Origin: Rhodocyclaceae bacterium
Lineage (GTDB): Bacteria > Pseudomonadota > Gammaproteobacteria > Burkholderiales > Rhodocyclaceae
Length of the DNA: 59,690 bases
Direction: 5' to 3'
NCBI GenBank assembly: GCA_030682175.1
Contig: JAUXOM010000137.1
Coordinates: forward strand, 1-59,690
A program made the translations under genes and the position numbers. Below are positions 25,391-33,711 of the stretch, piece after piece (position 1 is the stretch's first letter; each line of letters begins with the position of its first letter). The notes beneath the pieces were generated by a model. The model ran no database searches and was not told where the DNA came from. It was given only the letters and a program-made list of their open reading frames with translations.

Positions 25391-27031
25391 GCGGGCGTAT
25401 TCATCGCGGTAGTGCCCGGTGATGTCGAGCGCGACGGCCTCCGCCGCTTCGATGCCGTCGACTGCCGCCGATAAAATGCCACCGGCGTAGCCCGCGCCCT
25501 CGCCGGCCGGGTAGAGTCCCTTGAGGTTCACGCTCTGGCCATCGGCGCCGCGCGTGATGCGCAGCGGTGAGGAGGTGCGGGTTTCCACGCCGGTGAGCAG
25601 CGCATCGGCCATGGCAAAGCCGCGTATCTGCTTGTCGAAGGCCGGCAGCGCCTCGCGGATAGCGGCGATGGCGTAGTCGGGCAGCGCGGACGACAGGTCA
25701 GTGGGCCTGACGCCAGGCTGATACGAGGGCGCGACTTCACCGAGTGCGCTGCTGGGCTGACCGGCGAGAAAGTCGCCAACCCGCTGCACCGGAGCGTCGT
25801 AGTTGCCGCCGCCGAGTTCGAAGGCGCGCGCCTCCCACTGGCGCTGGAAGGCGATGCCGGCCAGCGGATCGCCCGGGTCGCCGGGGAAGTCGGCGGGCGT
25901 GATGCCGACGACGATGCCGGCGTTGGCGTTTCTTTCGTTGCGCGAATACTGGCTCATGCCGTTGGTGACGACGCAGCCGGGTTCCGAGGTGGCGGCGACC
26001 ACCTGCCCGCCGGGGCACATGCAGAAGCTGTAGACCGAGCGGCCCTTGCCGAGCCCACTTTGCGCGTGATGCACCAGCTTGTAGTCGGCGGCGCCGAGCA
26101 GGGCATTGCCGGCGTGTCTGCCGAAGCGGGCACGGTCGATCAGTGATTGCGGGTGTTCGATGCGGAAGCCGACCGAGAACGGCTTGGCTTCCATGAAGAC
26201 GCCGCGTGCGTGGAGCATGGCGAAGGTGTCGCGCGCGCTGTGGCCGAGGGCGAGGATGACCTGGTCGGCGCGAATCTCCGTACCGGCGGCGAGCACGACG
26301 CCACGCACCTGGCCCGCCTCGATGCGCAGGTCGACGACACGCGCCTGGAAGCGGATTTCGCCGCCCAGTGCCTCGATCTCGGCGCGCATCTTCTCGACCA
26401 TCGAAACCAGCCGGAAGGTGCCGATGTGCGGCTTGCTGACGTAAAGGATCTCTTCCGGCGCACCGGCCTTGACGAACTCGGTGAGCACCTTGCGGGCAAG
26501 GTGACGCGGGTCCTTGATCTGGCTGTACAGCTTGCCGTCCGAGAAGGTGCCGGCGCCGCCCTCGCCGAACTGCACATTCGAATCGGGATGCAGGGTGTGC
26601 TTGCGCCACAGGTCCCAGGTGTCCCGGGTGCGTTCGCGCACCTTCTTGCCACGTTCCAGCACGAGGGGACGAAAACCCGCTTGCGCGAGGATCAGCGCGG
26701 CGAAGATGCCGGCCGGGCCGAAGCCGACAACCACCGGGCGCAGCAACTGCCCGGCCGGCGCTGGCGCGACGGGCCGATACGCCATGTCGGGCGTTGGCTT
26801 GACATGCAGCTCCCCCGCAAAGCGCGCCAGCACTGCGGTTTCGTCGGCGAGCTCAAGGTCGAGGCTATAGACGAACTGCAGGGCGTCTTTCTTGCGCGCG
26901 TCCGGGCTGCGCTTGTGGATATGCAGTTTGAGCAGGTCGGCCGGTGCCAGCCCTAGCCGCTGCAGCACTGCGGCGGTCAGCTGTTCCGGCGAGTGTTCGA
27001 GCGGCAGCCGCAGTTCGGTGAGGCGGATCAT
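25358..27031 (-). CDS. COG2509 FAD-dependent dehydrogenase
   Basis: A 557-residue flavoprotein of the uncharacterised COG2509 type. The FAD-binding motif VVGFGPAGIFAALILAQAGFR starts near residue 100. It carries the family's NVQFGEGGAGTFSDGKLYSQIKDPRH and a C-terminal GEGAGYAGGILSAAVDGIEAAEA. The N-terminal 90 residues form a small ferredoxin-like fold. The substrate is unknown. The last ten residues (PLPSSPSRGR) come from an R2 repeat. An R1 repeat lies 3 bp before the start codon, so no normal Shine-Dalgarno site is visible. Confidence 0.9.
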   Translation of the reverse strand: MIRLTELRLPLEHSPEQLTAAVLQRLGLAPADLLKLHIHKRSPDARKKDALQFVYSLDLELADETAVLARFAGELHVKPTPDMAYRPVAPAPAGQLLRPVVVGFGPAGIFAALILAQAGFRPLVLERGKKVRERTRDTWDLWRKHTLHPDSNVQFGEGGAGTFSDGKLYSQIKDPRHLARKVLTEFVKAGAPEEILYVSKPHIGTFRLVSMVEKMRAEIEALGGEIRFQARVVDLRIEAGQVRGVVLAAGTEIRADQVILALGHSARDTFAMLHARGVFMEAKPFSVGFRIEHPQSLIDRARFGRHAGNALLGAADYKLVHHAQSGLGKGRSVYSFCMCPGGQVVAATSEPGCVVTNGMSQYSRNERNANAGIVVGITPADFPGDPGDPLAGIAFQRQWEARAFELGGGNYDAPVQRVGDFLAGQPSSALGEVAPSYQPGVRPTDLSSALPDYAIAAIREALPAFDKQIRGFAMADALLTGVETRTSSPLRITRGADGQSVNLKGLYPAGEGAGYAGGILSAAVDGIEAAEAVALDITGHYRDEYARPLPSSPSRGR

Positions 27032-27034
27032 TTC

Positions 27035-27053
27035 AAAAGTCGGCGCTGGCGGG
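27035..27053 (-). repeat. R1 repeat in the COG2509 leader
   Basis: AAAAGTCGGCGCTGGCGGG, identical to the R1 core read on the other strand. It occupies the position where a ribosome site would be expected. Confidence 0.75.
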
Positions 27054-27084
27054 ACGGCGGTTGTTGTCCCGCCGAAAGTATCGA

Positions 27085-27333
27085 TCAGGCGGCGTGCAGC
27101 TCTTCGCGCAAGACACGGCGCAAGGCATCCACCGTCACGGGGGCGGCGCCCGGCGCGATGGCCTGGCGCAGGGCGTCGTTGATCAGTGTCTGGTAGCCCT
27201 TACCCTCGCTGGCGGCGCGCTGGCGGAAAGCTTCCAGCACATCGTCGTCGAGAAAAATGGTGATGCGGGTCTTGCCGGCGGGGTCAACCACCGCGCCGCG
27301 CTTGGCGGTCTTGAAGTCGTAGTTTGCTTTCAT
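27085..27333 (-). CDS. brnA: BrnA-type antitoxin
   Basis: An 82-residue antitoxin. A ribbon-helix-helix motif is visible in TRITIFLDDDVLEAFRQRAASEGKGYQTLINDALRQAI (about 24-61). It neutralises the BrnT toxin and, in known systems, represses the shared promoter. It starts 3 bp after the brnT stop codon. The operator near the brnT start fits autoregulation. The C-terminal tail (VTVDALRRVLREELHAA) is an extra helix. Confidence 0.87.
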   Translation of the reverse strand: MKANYDFKTAKRGAVVDPAGKTRITIFLDDDVLEAFRQRAASEGKGYQTLINDALRQAIAPGAAPVTVDALRRVLREELHAA

Positions 27334-27336
27334 GAT

Positions 27337-27606
27337 CTAGCCCTCTTCGTAGGCGCGTCGTTCATGCGGTTCGGCATGGCGGGCGGAAAATACCCGAATC
27401 TCGTCCTCGCCGCGATGGGTATAGGCCACGACCAGCAATTGCCCCAAACCACTCATCCCGAGCGTGACGAAGCGCTCTTCATCATGGTCGCGGTCTTCGC
27501 AAGTCAGAGCCATCGGGTCGAAGAACACCGCATCGACATCCGCCAGATCGACTTGATGCTTCTTGAGATTGATTCGATTCTTGGCTGGATCGAACGTGAT
27601 CTTCAT
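27337..27606 (-). CDS. brnT: BrnT-type toxin
   Basis: An 89-residue RNase-like toxin of the BrnT family, RelE fold. Family features: FDPAKNRINLKKHQVDLADVDAVFFDP at the N-terminus, VTLGMSGLGQLLVVAYTHRGEDEIRVFSARHAEPHERRAYEE at the C-terminus. It cleaves RNA and halts growth until BrnA binds. The start ATG falls about 7 nt after a -10 box, so the transcript could be leaderless. Confidence 0.88.
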   Translation of the reverse strand: MKITFDPAKNRINLKKHQVDLADVDAVFFDPMALTCEDRDHDEERFVTLGMSGLGQLLVVAYTHRGEDEIRVFSARHAEPHERRAYEEG

Positions 27607-27612
27607 GAAGTC

Positions 27613-27640
27613 ATTGTATGCATAAAATACATATTGTCAA
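27613..27640 (-). promoter_or_regulatory. brnTA promoter with operator
   Basis: The -35 TTGACA (27635-27640) and -10 TACAAT (27613-27618) are separated by 16 bp. A near-palindrome TATGCAT-AAA-ATACATA (27617-27633) fills the spacer, a good BrnA operator candidate. Confidence 0.7.
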
Positions 27641-27646
27641 ACAGTC

Positions 27647-27671
27647 AAAAGTCGGCGCTGGCGGGACGGCG
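27647..27671 (-). repeat. R1 repeat before brnT promoter
   Basis: AAAAGTCGGCGCTGGCGGGA followed by CGGCG, a full 25-bp copy between the ftsY stop and the brnT -35 box. Confidence 0.8.
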
Positions 27672-27681
27672 ATTCGCCTTG

Positions 27682-28752
27682 TTAACCGAACAAGGCCTCG
27701 ACGAATTCGCGCGCCCGGAACGGCTGCAGATCGTCGATGCCTTCGCCGACGCCGATGAAGCGCACCGGCTTCGGGCACTGGCGCGCGATGGCGGCGAGCA
27801 CGCCGCCCTTGGCGGTGCCGTCGAGCTTGGTGACGATCAGTCCGGTGACCTTGATCGCCTTGTCGAAGGCCTTGACCTGGGCGATGGCGTTCTGGCCGAT
27901 GTTGGCGTCGAGCACCAGCAGCACCTCGTGCGGCCCGGTCGGCTCGGCCTTCTGGATGACGCGGCGCACCTTGGCTATTTCTTCCATCAGGTTCAACTGG
28001 GTCGGCAGGCGCCCCGCCGTGTCGGCGATCATCACGTCGATGCCGCGCGCGCGCGCTGCGCTGATGGCATCGAAAATTACGGCGGCCGGGTCGCCGGAAA
28101 AACTCGACGGGCCGCCCCGAGAGTTTTTCGCCCCCTTGGGGGGAGAACCGAGCGAAGCGAGGTTGTCGGGGGGGGGTGAGGGCTGGGCGATGACTGTCAC
28201 ATCGTTCCTGCGGCCCCATTCGGTCAGCTGCTCGCGCGCGGCGGCGCGGAAGGTGTCGCCGGCGGCGAGCAGCACGCCATGGCCTTCCTGTTGAAACCGC
28301 TTGGCGAGCTTGCCGATCGAGGTCGTCTTGCCCGCGCCATTCACGCCGGCCAGCATGATGATGTAGGGACGCTGATTCTGCGAAGGATGATTCAGGTCGA
28401 GCGGCTGTTCGAGCGGCGTCAGCAGGCGGGTCAGCAGTTCGATCAGGGCCGCGCGCAGCGCGGCGGGTGACTCGATGCTTTCCTTTTTCACCTTGGCGCG
28501 CAGTTCGGTCAGCAACCACTCAGTGGCATCGATACCGCAATCCGCCATCAACAAGGTGGATTCGAGCTCTTCAAGCAGTTCAGCGTCAATCTTGCCGCGC
28601 GCAAACAGTTCGCCGAGCGGCGTATTGAGGGCGGCGCGCGTGCGGGCGAGCCCGGCTTTCAGCCGTTCGGCCCACGTCAGCTTGGCGGGCGCGACTTTCT
28701 CGGCGGCCGCGGGCGGCGCATCCGCGGCAGTTTTTTTCAGGAAACCAAACAT
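27682..28752 (-). CDS. ftsY: signal recognition particle receptor FtsY, with inserted repeat
   Basis: SRP receptor GTPase that docks ribosomes at the membrane. The 356 residues comprise an Ala-rich A region, the N domain (about 50-130) and the G domain: Walker A GVNGAGKTTSIGK, DTFRAAAREQL, DTAGR, TKLDGTAKGG. Between VTVIAQ and GDPAAVIFDA, roughly residues 190-215, an R2 repeat adds SPPPDNLASLGSPPKGAKNS and more. Family members read directly across that site, so this is an in-frame insertion in an essential GTPase. Confidence 0.95.
   Translation of the reverse strand: MFGFLKKTAADAPPAAAEKVAPAKLTWAERLKAGLARTRAALNTPLGELFARGKIDAELLEELESTLLMADCGIDATEWLLTELRAKVKKESIESPAALRAALIELLTRLLTPLEQPLDLNHPSQNQRPYIIMLAGVNGAGKTTSIGKLAKRFQQEGHGVLLAAGDTFRAAAREQLTEWGRRNDVTVIAQPSPPPDNLASLGSPPKGAKNSRGGPSSFSGDPAAVIFDAISAARARGIDVMIADTAGRLPTQLNLMEEIAKVRRVIQKAEPTGPHEVLLVLDANIGQNAIAQVKAFDKAIKVTGLIVTKLDGTAKGGVLAAIARQCPKPVRFIGVGEGIDDLQPFRAREFVEALFG
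28108..28185 (-). repeat. R2 repeat inside ftsY
   Basis: ACGGGCCGCCCCGAGAGTTT opens the block. It continues through a CCCCCTTGGGGGG hairpin and a GAACCGAGCGAAGCGAGG segment. It adds about 26 codons between the G2 and G3 motifs. Confidence 0.85.
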
Positions 28753-28854
28753 GGGATGGGGTGTCGTAGGGAACTTGCGCGCACGGTATGATGCGTGCGA
28801 ACCATTCTAGCAAAGCCCATCAACACAGAGGCTGCCCACCAGACAGAGCGAGAC

Positions 28855-30246
28855 ATGCAGACACCCAGACTGATTCCATCCCTCATGGCGGCGGCGGCCG
28901 GCGTATTTATCGCCGTCCTGCCAGCGCCGACTTTGGCGAACGCCGAAACCACCTTTGAAAAGACGCTCGCCAACGGCCTGCGTGTCATCGTCAAGGAAGA
29001 CCGGCGCGCCCCGACCGCCGTCCATATGGTCTGGTACCGCGCCGGGGCGATGGACGAAAAGGACGGCACTTCGGGCGTCGCCCATGTGCTGGAACACATG
29101 ATGTTCAAGGGCACAAAAACAGTGAGGCCCGGTGAGTTCAATAAGCGGGTTGCGGAGGCGGGCGGGCGCGACAACGCCTTCACCAGCCTCGACTACACCG
29201 CCTATTTCCAGATCGTGCCGAAGGGCGCGTTACCCGAGATGATGCGCCTCGAAGCCGACCGCATGGTCAATCTGCAACTGCAGCCCGAGGAATTTGCCGC
29301 CGAGATCCAGGTGGTGATGGAAGAACGGCGCCTGCGCACCGACGACAATCCGCAGGCGCGCACCTACGAGGCGCTCAACGCGGCCGCGTTCACCGCCCAT
29401 CCCTATCGCCGGCCGGTCATCGGCTGGATGGACGATCTGAAGAACTTGAACTGGCAGGATGCGCGCGACTGGTATCGCGCCTGGTACGCGCCCAACAATG
29501 CCTATGTCGTGGTGGTGGGCGATGTCGATCATCGCGAGGTGTTCCGTCTGGCAGAACAGACCTATGGCAAGCACAAGGCCCGGCCCCTGCCGGCCCGCAA
29601 GCCGCAAAACGAACCGTCGCAGACGGGCCAGCGGCGCGTCACGGTGAAGGCGCCGGCGCAACTGCCATACATCCTGATGGCCTGGAAGGCGCCCAAGCTC
29701 AAGAATATCGAAGAAGATCGCGACCCCTATGCGCTCGAAGTGCTGGCATCGCTGCTTGCCGGCAACGATGCGGCACGCTTTCCCAAGCGCCTGGTGCGGG
29801 GCGAAAAACTAGCCCAGTCGGCGAGCGCCGGCTATGACGCCACGCTGCGTGGCGAGTCGCTGTTCATGCTCGCCGGCCAACCGGCGGCCGGCAAGTCCAT
29901 CGCGGAACTGGAGGCGGCCCTGAAAGCGGAAATTCGCCGCATTCAGGAGGAGGGCGTGACCGCGGAAGAATTGCAGCGCGTCAAGACGCAGACCATCGCT
30001 GCACAAGTCTATAAACGTGATTCGCTGATGGCGCAGGCGATGGAAATCGGTTTCTCCGAAGCCACGGGTGTGCATTGGCGGAACATCGACAAGCTGCTGG
30101 AAAAGATTCGCAGCGTGACAGCCGAGGAGGTGCAGGCGGTGGCGAAACAATACTTCAGCGACGATACGCTGACAGTATCCGTGCTCGATCCGCAGCCGAT
30201 TGATTCAGCAGCGCAGCAGAAGCCCGCATTCGCGGTGCGTCATTGA
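28855..30246 (+). CDS. M16 zinc peptidase (catalytic partner)
   Basis: A 463-residue exported processing peptidase from MQTPRLIPS. The HVLEH zinc motif (HXXEH) and the downstream glutamate fit an active pitrilysin-type enzyme. The signal peptide (MQTPRLIPSLMAAAAGVFIA) runs into VLPAPTLANA; the AVLPAPTL part comes from an R1 repeat. It is paired with a second M16 gene lacking the zinc motif, as in mitochondrial-type heterodimers. Periplasmic substrates are unknown. The gene diverges from ftsY. Confidence 0.92.
   Translation: MQTPRLIPSLMAAAAGVFIAVLPAPTLANAETTFEKTLANGLRVIVKEDRRAPTAVHMVWYRAGAMDEKDGTSGVAHVLEHMMFKGTKTVRPGEFNKRVAEAGGRDNAFTSLDYTAYFQIVPKGALPEMMRLEADRMVNLQLQPEEFAAEIQVVMEERRLRTDDNPQARTYEALNAAAFTAHPYRRPVIGWMDDLKNLNWQDARDWYRAWYAPNNAYVVVVGDVDHREVFRLAEQTYGKHKARPLPARKPQNEPSQTGQRRVTVKAPAQLPYILMAWKAPKLKNIEEDRDPYALEVLASLLAGNDAARFPKRLVRGEKLAQSASAGYDATLRGESLFMLAGQPAAGKSIAELEAALKAEIRRIQEEGVTAEELQRVKTQTIAAQVYKRDSLMAQAMEIGFSEATGVHWRNIDKLLEKIRSVTAEEVQAVAKQYFSDDTLTVSVLDPQPIDSAAQQKPAFAVRH
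28911..28935 (+). repeat. R1 repeat in the M16 signal peptide
   Basis: CGCCGTCCTGCCAGCGCCGA, then CTTTG, one base off the consensus at two places. It is read in frame as AVLPAPTL. Confidence 0.65.
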
Positions 30247-31685
30247 GGAAGCCCGTCATGCGACCGATAAAATCCGTCATTCCGGCGGAAGCCGGAATCC
30301 ACAGCCTTTGTGGTCAATTGAAATTCCCGGATTCCGGCCTGCGCCGTAATGACGAAGTTCCGCGATTGCGGAGCTTTGCCCGCATCTGGCTGATTCTCCT
30401 CGCCGTCACGCTGACCTTGTTTGCCGGCCTGGCCCGGGCCGGGGTGCAAATCCAGCACTGGGTCGCGCCGTCCGGGGCGAAGGTGTATTTCGTCGAAAGC
30501 CGCGGACTGCCGATTCTCGATGTACAGATCGACTTCGTCGCCGGCAGCGCGCGCGATCCCGCCGAGAAATCCGGCGTCGCCAGCCTGGCCGCCGGCCTGC
30601 TGGAGTCGGGCGCGGGCGAGGGCGCCGCGGCGCTGGATGAGGAACAAATCTCCGCCCGGCTGGTCGATCTGGGCGCGCGCCTGTCGTCCTCCGCCGATCA
30701 CGATCGCGCCAGCCTTGGCTTGCGCACCCTGTCCTTCGCCGCAGAGAAAGCCGGCGCGCTGGCGCTGCTGCACGCCGTCCTGTCAGCGCCGACTTTTCCC
30801 GAAAACGCCTTGGCGCGCGAAAAGACGCGCACGATCGAGGCGTTGAAAGAAGCTGCCACCCGCCCCGACAGCATCGCCGCCAGGCGCTTCGCCGCCGCCA
30901 TCTACCCGGATCATCCCTATGGTCGCGTGGCCACCCCGGAGAGCGTGGCGCGCATCACGCGCGATGATCTGGTGGCCTTTTACAAGACGCACTACGCGGC
31001 CCGCCACGCGGTGGTGTCGATCATCGGCGATGTCTCGAAAGACGAGGCGGCAGCCATCGCCCAGCAGCTCACAGCCACCCTGTCGGCGGGAGAGGCCAGC
31101 ATCGCGCTACCGGCCATCAAACAGCCGCAGCGCGATACCGTCAAGGTTGCCCACCCGGCCACCCAGTCGCATATCCATATCGGCCTGCCCGGGATGAGCC
31201 GCACCGATCCCGATTACTTCGCCCTGCTGGTCGGCAACTACACGCTCGGCGGCGGCGGCTTCGTCTCGCGACTGATGAAGGAGGTGCGCGAAAAGCGGGG
31301 ATATGCCTACAGCGTCTATTCCTACTTCGCACCGCGCGTGCAGGCCGGCCCGTTCCAGATCGGCCTGCAGACCAAGCGCGAGCAGGCGCAGGATGCCTTG
31401 CAGGTGGTCGATGAAGTGCTGACGACATTCCTCGCCGAAGGTCCGACCGCACAGGAACTCGCCGCCGCCAAGAAAAACCTCATCGACGGCCAGGCGCTGA
31501 GGATCGACAGCAACGCCAAGCTGCTCGGCTATCTGTCGCTGATCGGCTTTTATGGCCTGCCGCTCGATTACCTCGACCAGTTTCCGCGTCAGGTGGAAGC
31601 GGTGACGCGCGACGATGTGCGCATGGCCTTCCAGCGCCATGTAAAGCCCGAGTACCTCGTTACCGTGATCGTGGCGGCGGATTGA
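30243..31685 (+). CDS. M16 peptidase, non-catalytic partner
   Basis: A 480-residue frame; a TTG at 30366 would give a 439-residue form with a clean signal peptide (RSFARIWLILLAVTLTLF, then AGLARA). The upstream part is coded by an R4 repeat (VIPAEAGIHS...GLRRNDE). The HXXEH position is replaced by GVASLAAGLLESG, so zinc is not bound. The C-terminal glycine-rich GNYTLGGGGFVSRLMKEVREKRGYAYSVYSYF matches the substrate-binding partner. It follows the active M16 gene with overlap of the frames. Confidence 0.9.
   Translation: MRKPVMRPIKSVIPAEAGIHSLCGQLKFPDSGLRRNDEVPRLRSFARIWLILLAVTLTLFAGLARAGVQIQHWVAPSGAKVYFVESRGLPILDVQIDFVAGSARDPAEKSGVASLAAGLLESGAGEGAAALDEEQISARLVDLGARLSSSADHDRASLGLRTLSFAAEKAGALALLHAVLSAPTFPENALAREKTRTIEALKEAATRPDSIAARRFAAAIYPDHPYGRVATPESVARITRDDLVAFYKTHYAARHAVVSIIGDVSKDEAAAIAQQLTATLSAGEASIALPAIKQPQRDTVKVAHPATQSHIHIGLPGMSRTDPDYFALLVGNYTLGGGGFVSRLMKEVREKRGYAYSVYSYFAPRVQAGPFQIGLQTKREQAQDALQVVDEVLTTFLAEGPTAQELAAAKKNLIDGQALRIDSNAKLLGYLSLIGFYGLPLDYLDQFPRQVEAVTRDDVRMAFQRHVKPEYLVTVIVAAD
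30274..30354 (+). repeat. R4 hairpin element
   Basis: About 81 bp with inverted arms CGTCATTCCGGCGGAAGCCG and CGGATTCCGGCCTGCGCCGT plus AATGACG. One arm also occurs at 23365-23390. It is open in the peptidase frame and encodes an N-terminal extension. Confidence 0.7.
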
Positions 31686-31710
31686 AAAGCCATCACATCT
31701 GTCCAAAGAA

Positions 31711-31736
31711 AAACGGCGACCAACTGGTCGCCGTTT
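31711..31736. terminator. bidirectional terminator
   Basis: AAACGGCGACCA / TGGTCGCCGTTT with a 2-nt spacer. It lies between the end of the M16 pair and the PEP-CTERM gene and can serve both. Confidence 0.85.
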
Positions 31737-31759
31737 CGTTTGCTTCAGAACGCGCTCGA

Positions 31760-32266
31760 TCAGGTCATCTTGCGGCGGCGCATGACGCCGAGGCCGGCTA
31801 GGCCTAAGCCGAGCAGGGCGAGGGAGGCGGGCTCGGGTACACCATTGCTTTCGATATTGATGTACGCATATGCCTGCCCATAATCAGGGATCCAAATAGG
31901 CGTATCGGTGGATGAGTAGGTTTGGGATCCTGTGTCGATGGTAAAGCTCGTCAGATTTGACGCGTTGCTTCCCCAAATGTCATTAACGAACACCCACCAA
32001 TTCGAGCTTCCGGCCGTGTTGAATTGGGCCGTGATGTCATAGGATATGCCGCCGCTGGCATCAAAAGTATCGCTCACATAACCCTGTGCGACCTGTACCT
32101 GCCACTCGGGTGCAGATGTCAATCCACGCCCAAAAAAGACGTTGTAGTCGTTCCAATACGGGTTTCCTCCTCCCATCTGCATCGAGGCAATAATGGCGGC
32201 ATTTGCGCTTCCCGCCATCAACAGGGCCGCTGCGGCCAAAGCGCTGAACATTACGTTTTTTTTCAT
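31760..32266 (-). CDS. PEP-CTERM sorting-signal protein
   Basis: A 168-residue secreted protein. Signal peptide: MKKNVMFSALAAAALLMAGS followed by ANA. The body is Ser/Asn/Trp/Tyr-rich, which suggests an exopolysaccharide- or matrix-associated product. The C-terminal tripartite signal VPEPASLALLGLGLAGLGVM is followed by a basic RRRK tail. Exosortase would cleave and anchor it. It is expressed behind a sigma-54-type site with a leader of about 90 bases and ends at a strong terminator. Confidence 0.93.
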   Translation of the reverse strand: MKKNVMFSALAAAALLMAGSANAAIIASMQMGGGNPYWNDYNVFFGRGLTSAPEWQVQVAQGYVSDTFDASGGISYDITAQFNTAGSSNWWVFVNDIWGSNASNLTSFTIDTGSQTYSSTDTPIWIPDYGQAYAYINIESNGVPEPASLALLGLGLAGLGVMRRRKMT

Positions 32267-32366
32267 ATTGTCGGCTCCTTAAAAATGATTAAAAAGAAAC
32301 AAAAACGGGATCGGGTACGATGGAAGGCCTACAGGAATCCATACCCATTTTCATACAAGGGACAAG

Positions 32367-32383
32367 AAGCATCACCCATGCCA
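32367..32383 (-). promoter_or_regulatory. sigma-54-type promoter for the first PEP-CTERM gene
   Basis: TGGCATGGGTGATGCTT has the GG-N10-GC pair of a -24/-12 site. It lies 101 bp upstream of the start. The second PEP-CTERM gene has an equivalent site at 58414-58430. Confidence 0.75.
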
Positions 32384-32545
32384 GTCCACCATAAAGAATA
32401 AAATAATTCTTTAACAACAGTTTGTTAAATAACTTTTAACCCTGCTTACGATAGACACGCAAATTTTGATTTGTAAAATTATTCGACAGTTAATCCGTGC
32501 GGACCTGTTAGCAATTCGGACAGATATGCCTTTCCGTCTCTCACG

Positions 32546-33633
<1,088 letters not shown>

Positions 33634-33661
33634 TCGTTTCGCTCTCGGCTGCTCCGGAGTG

Positions 33662-33687
33662 AAACGAACCGGGGCGGAAAATGTTCC
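33662..33687 (-). promoter_or_regulatory. ECF-type promoter before the truncated sigma gene
   Basis: GGAAC (33683-33687), 16 bp, then CGTTT (33662-33666), the usual layout of autoregulated ECF promoters. A GCGGAA-AATG-TTCCGC palindrome (33675-33690) overlaps it. Confidence 0.55.
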
Positions 33688-33711
33688 GCGCTGGCGTGCA
33701 TGCGGGGCGCG

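Noticed and set aside
30773-30797. R1-like sequence in the second M16 gene
   Set aside because: The residues AVLSAPTFPENAL align with family members without extra length, so an insertion cannot be argued.
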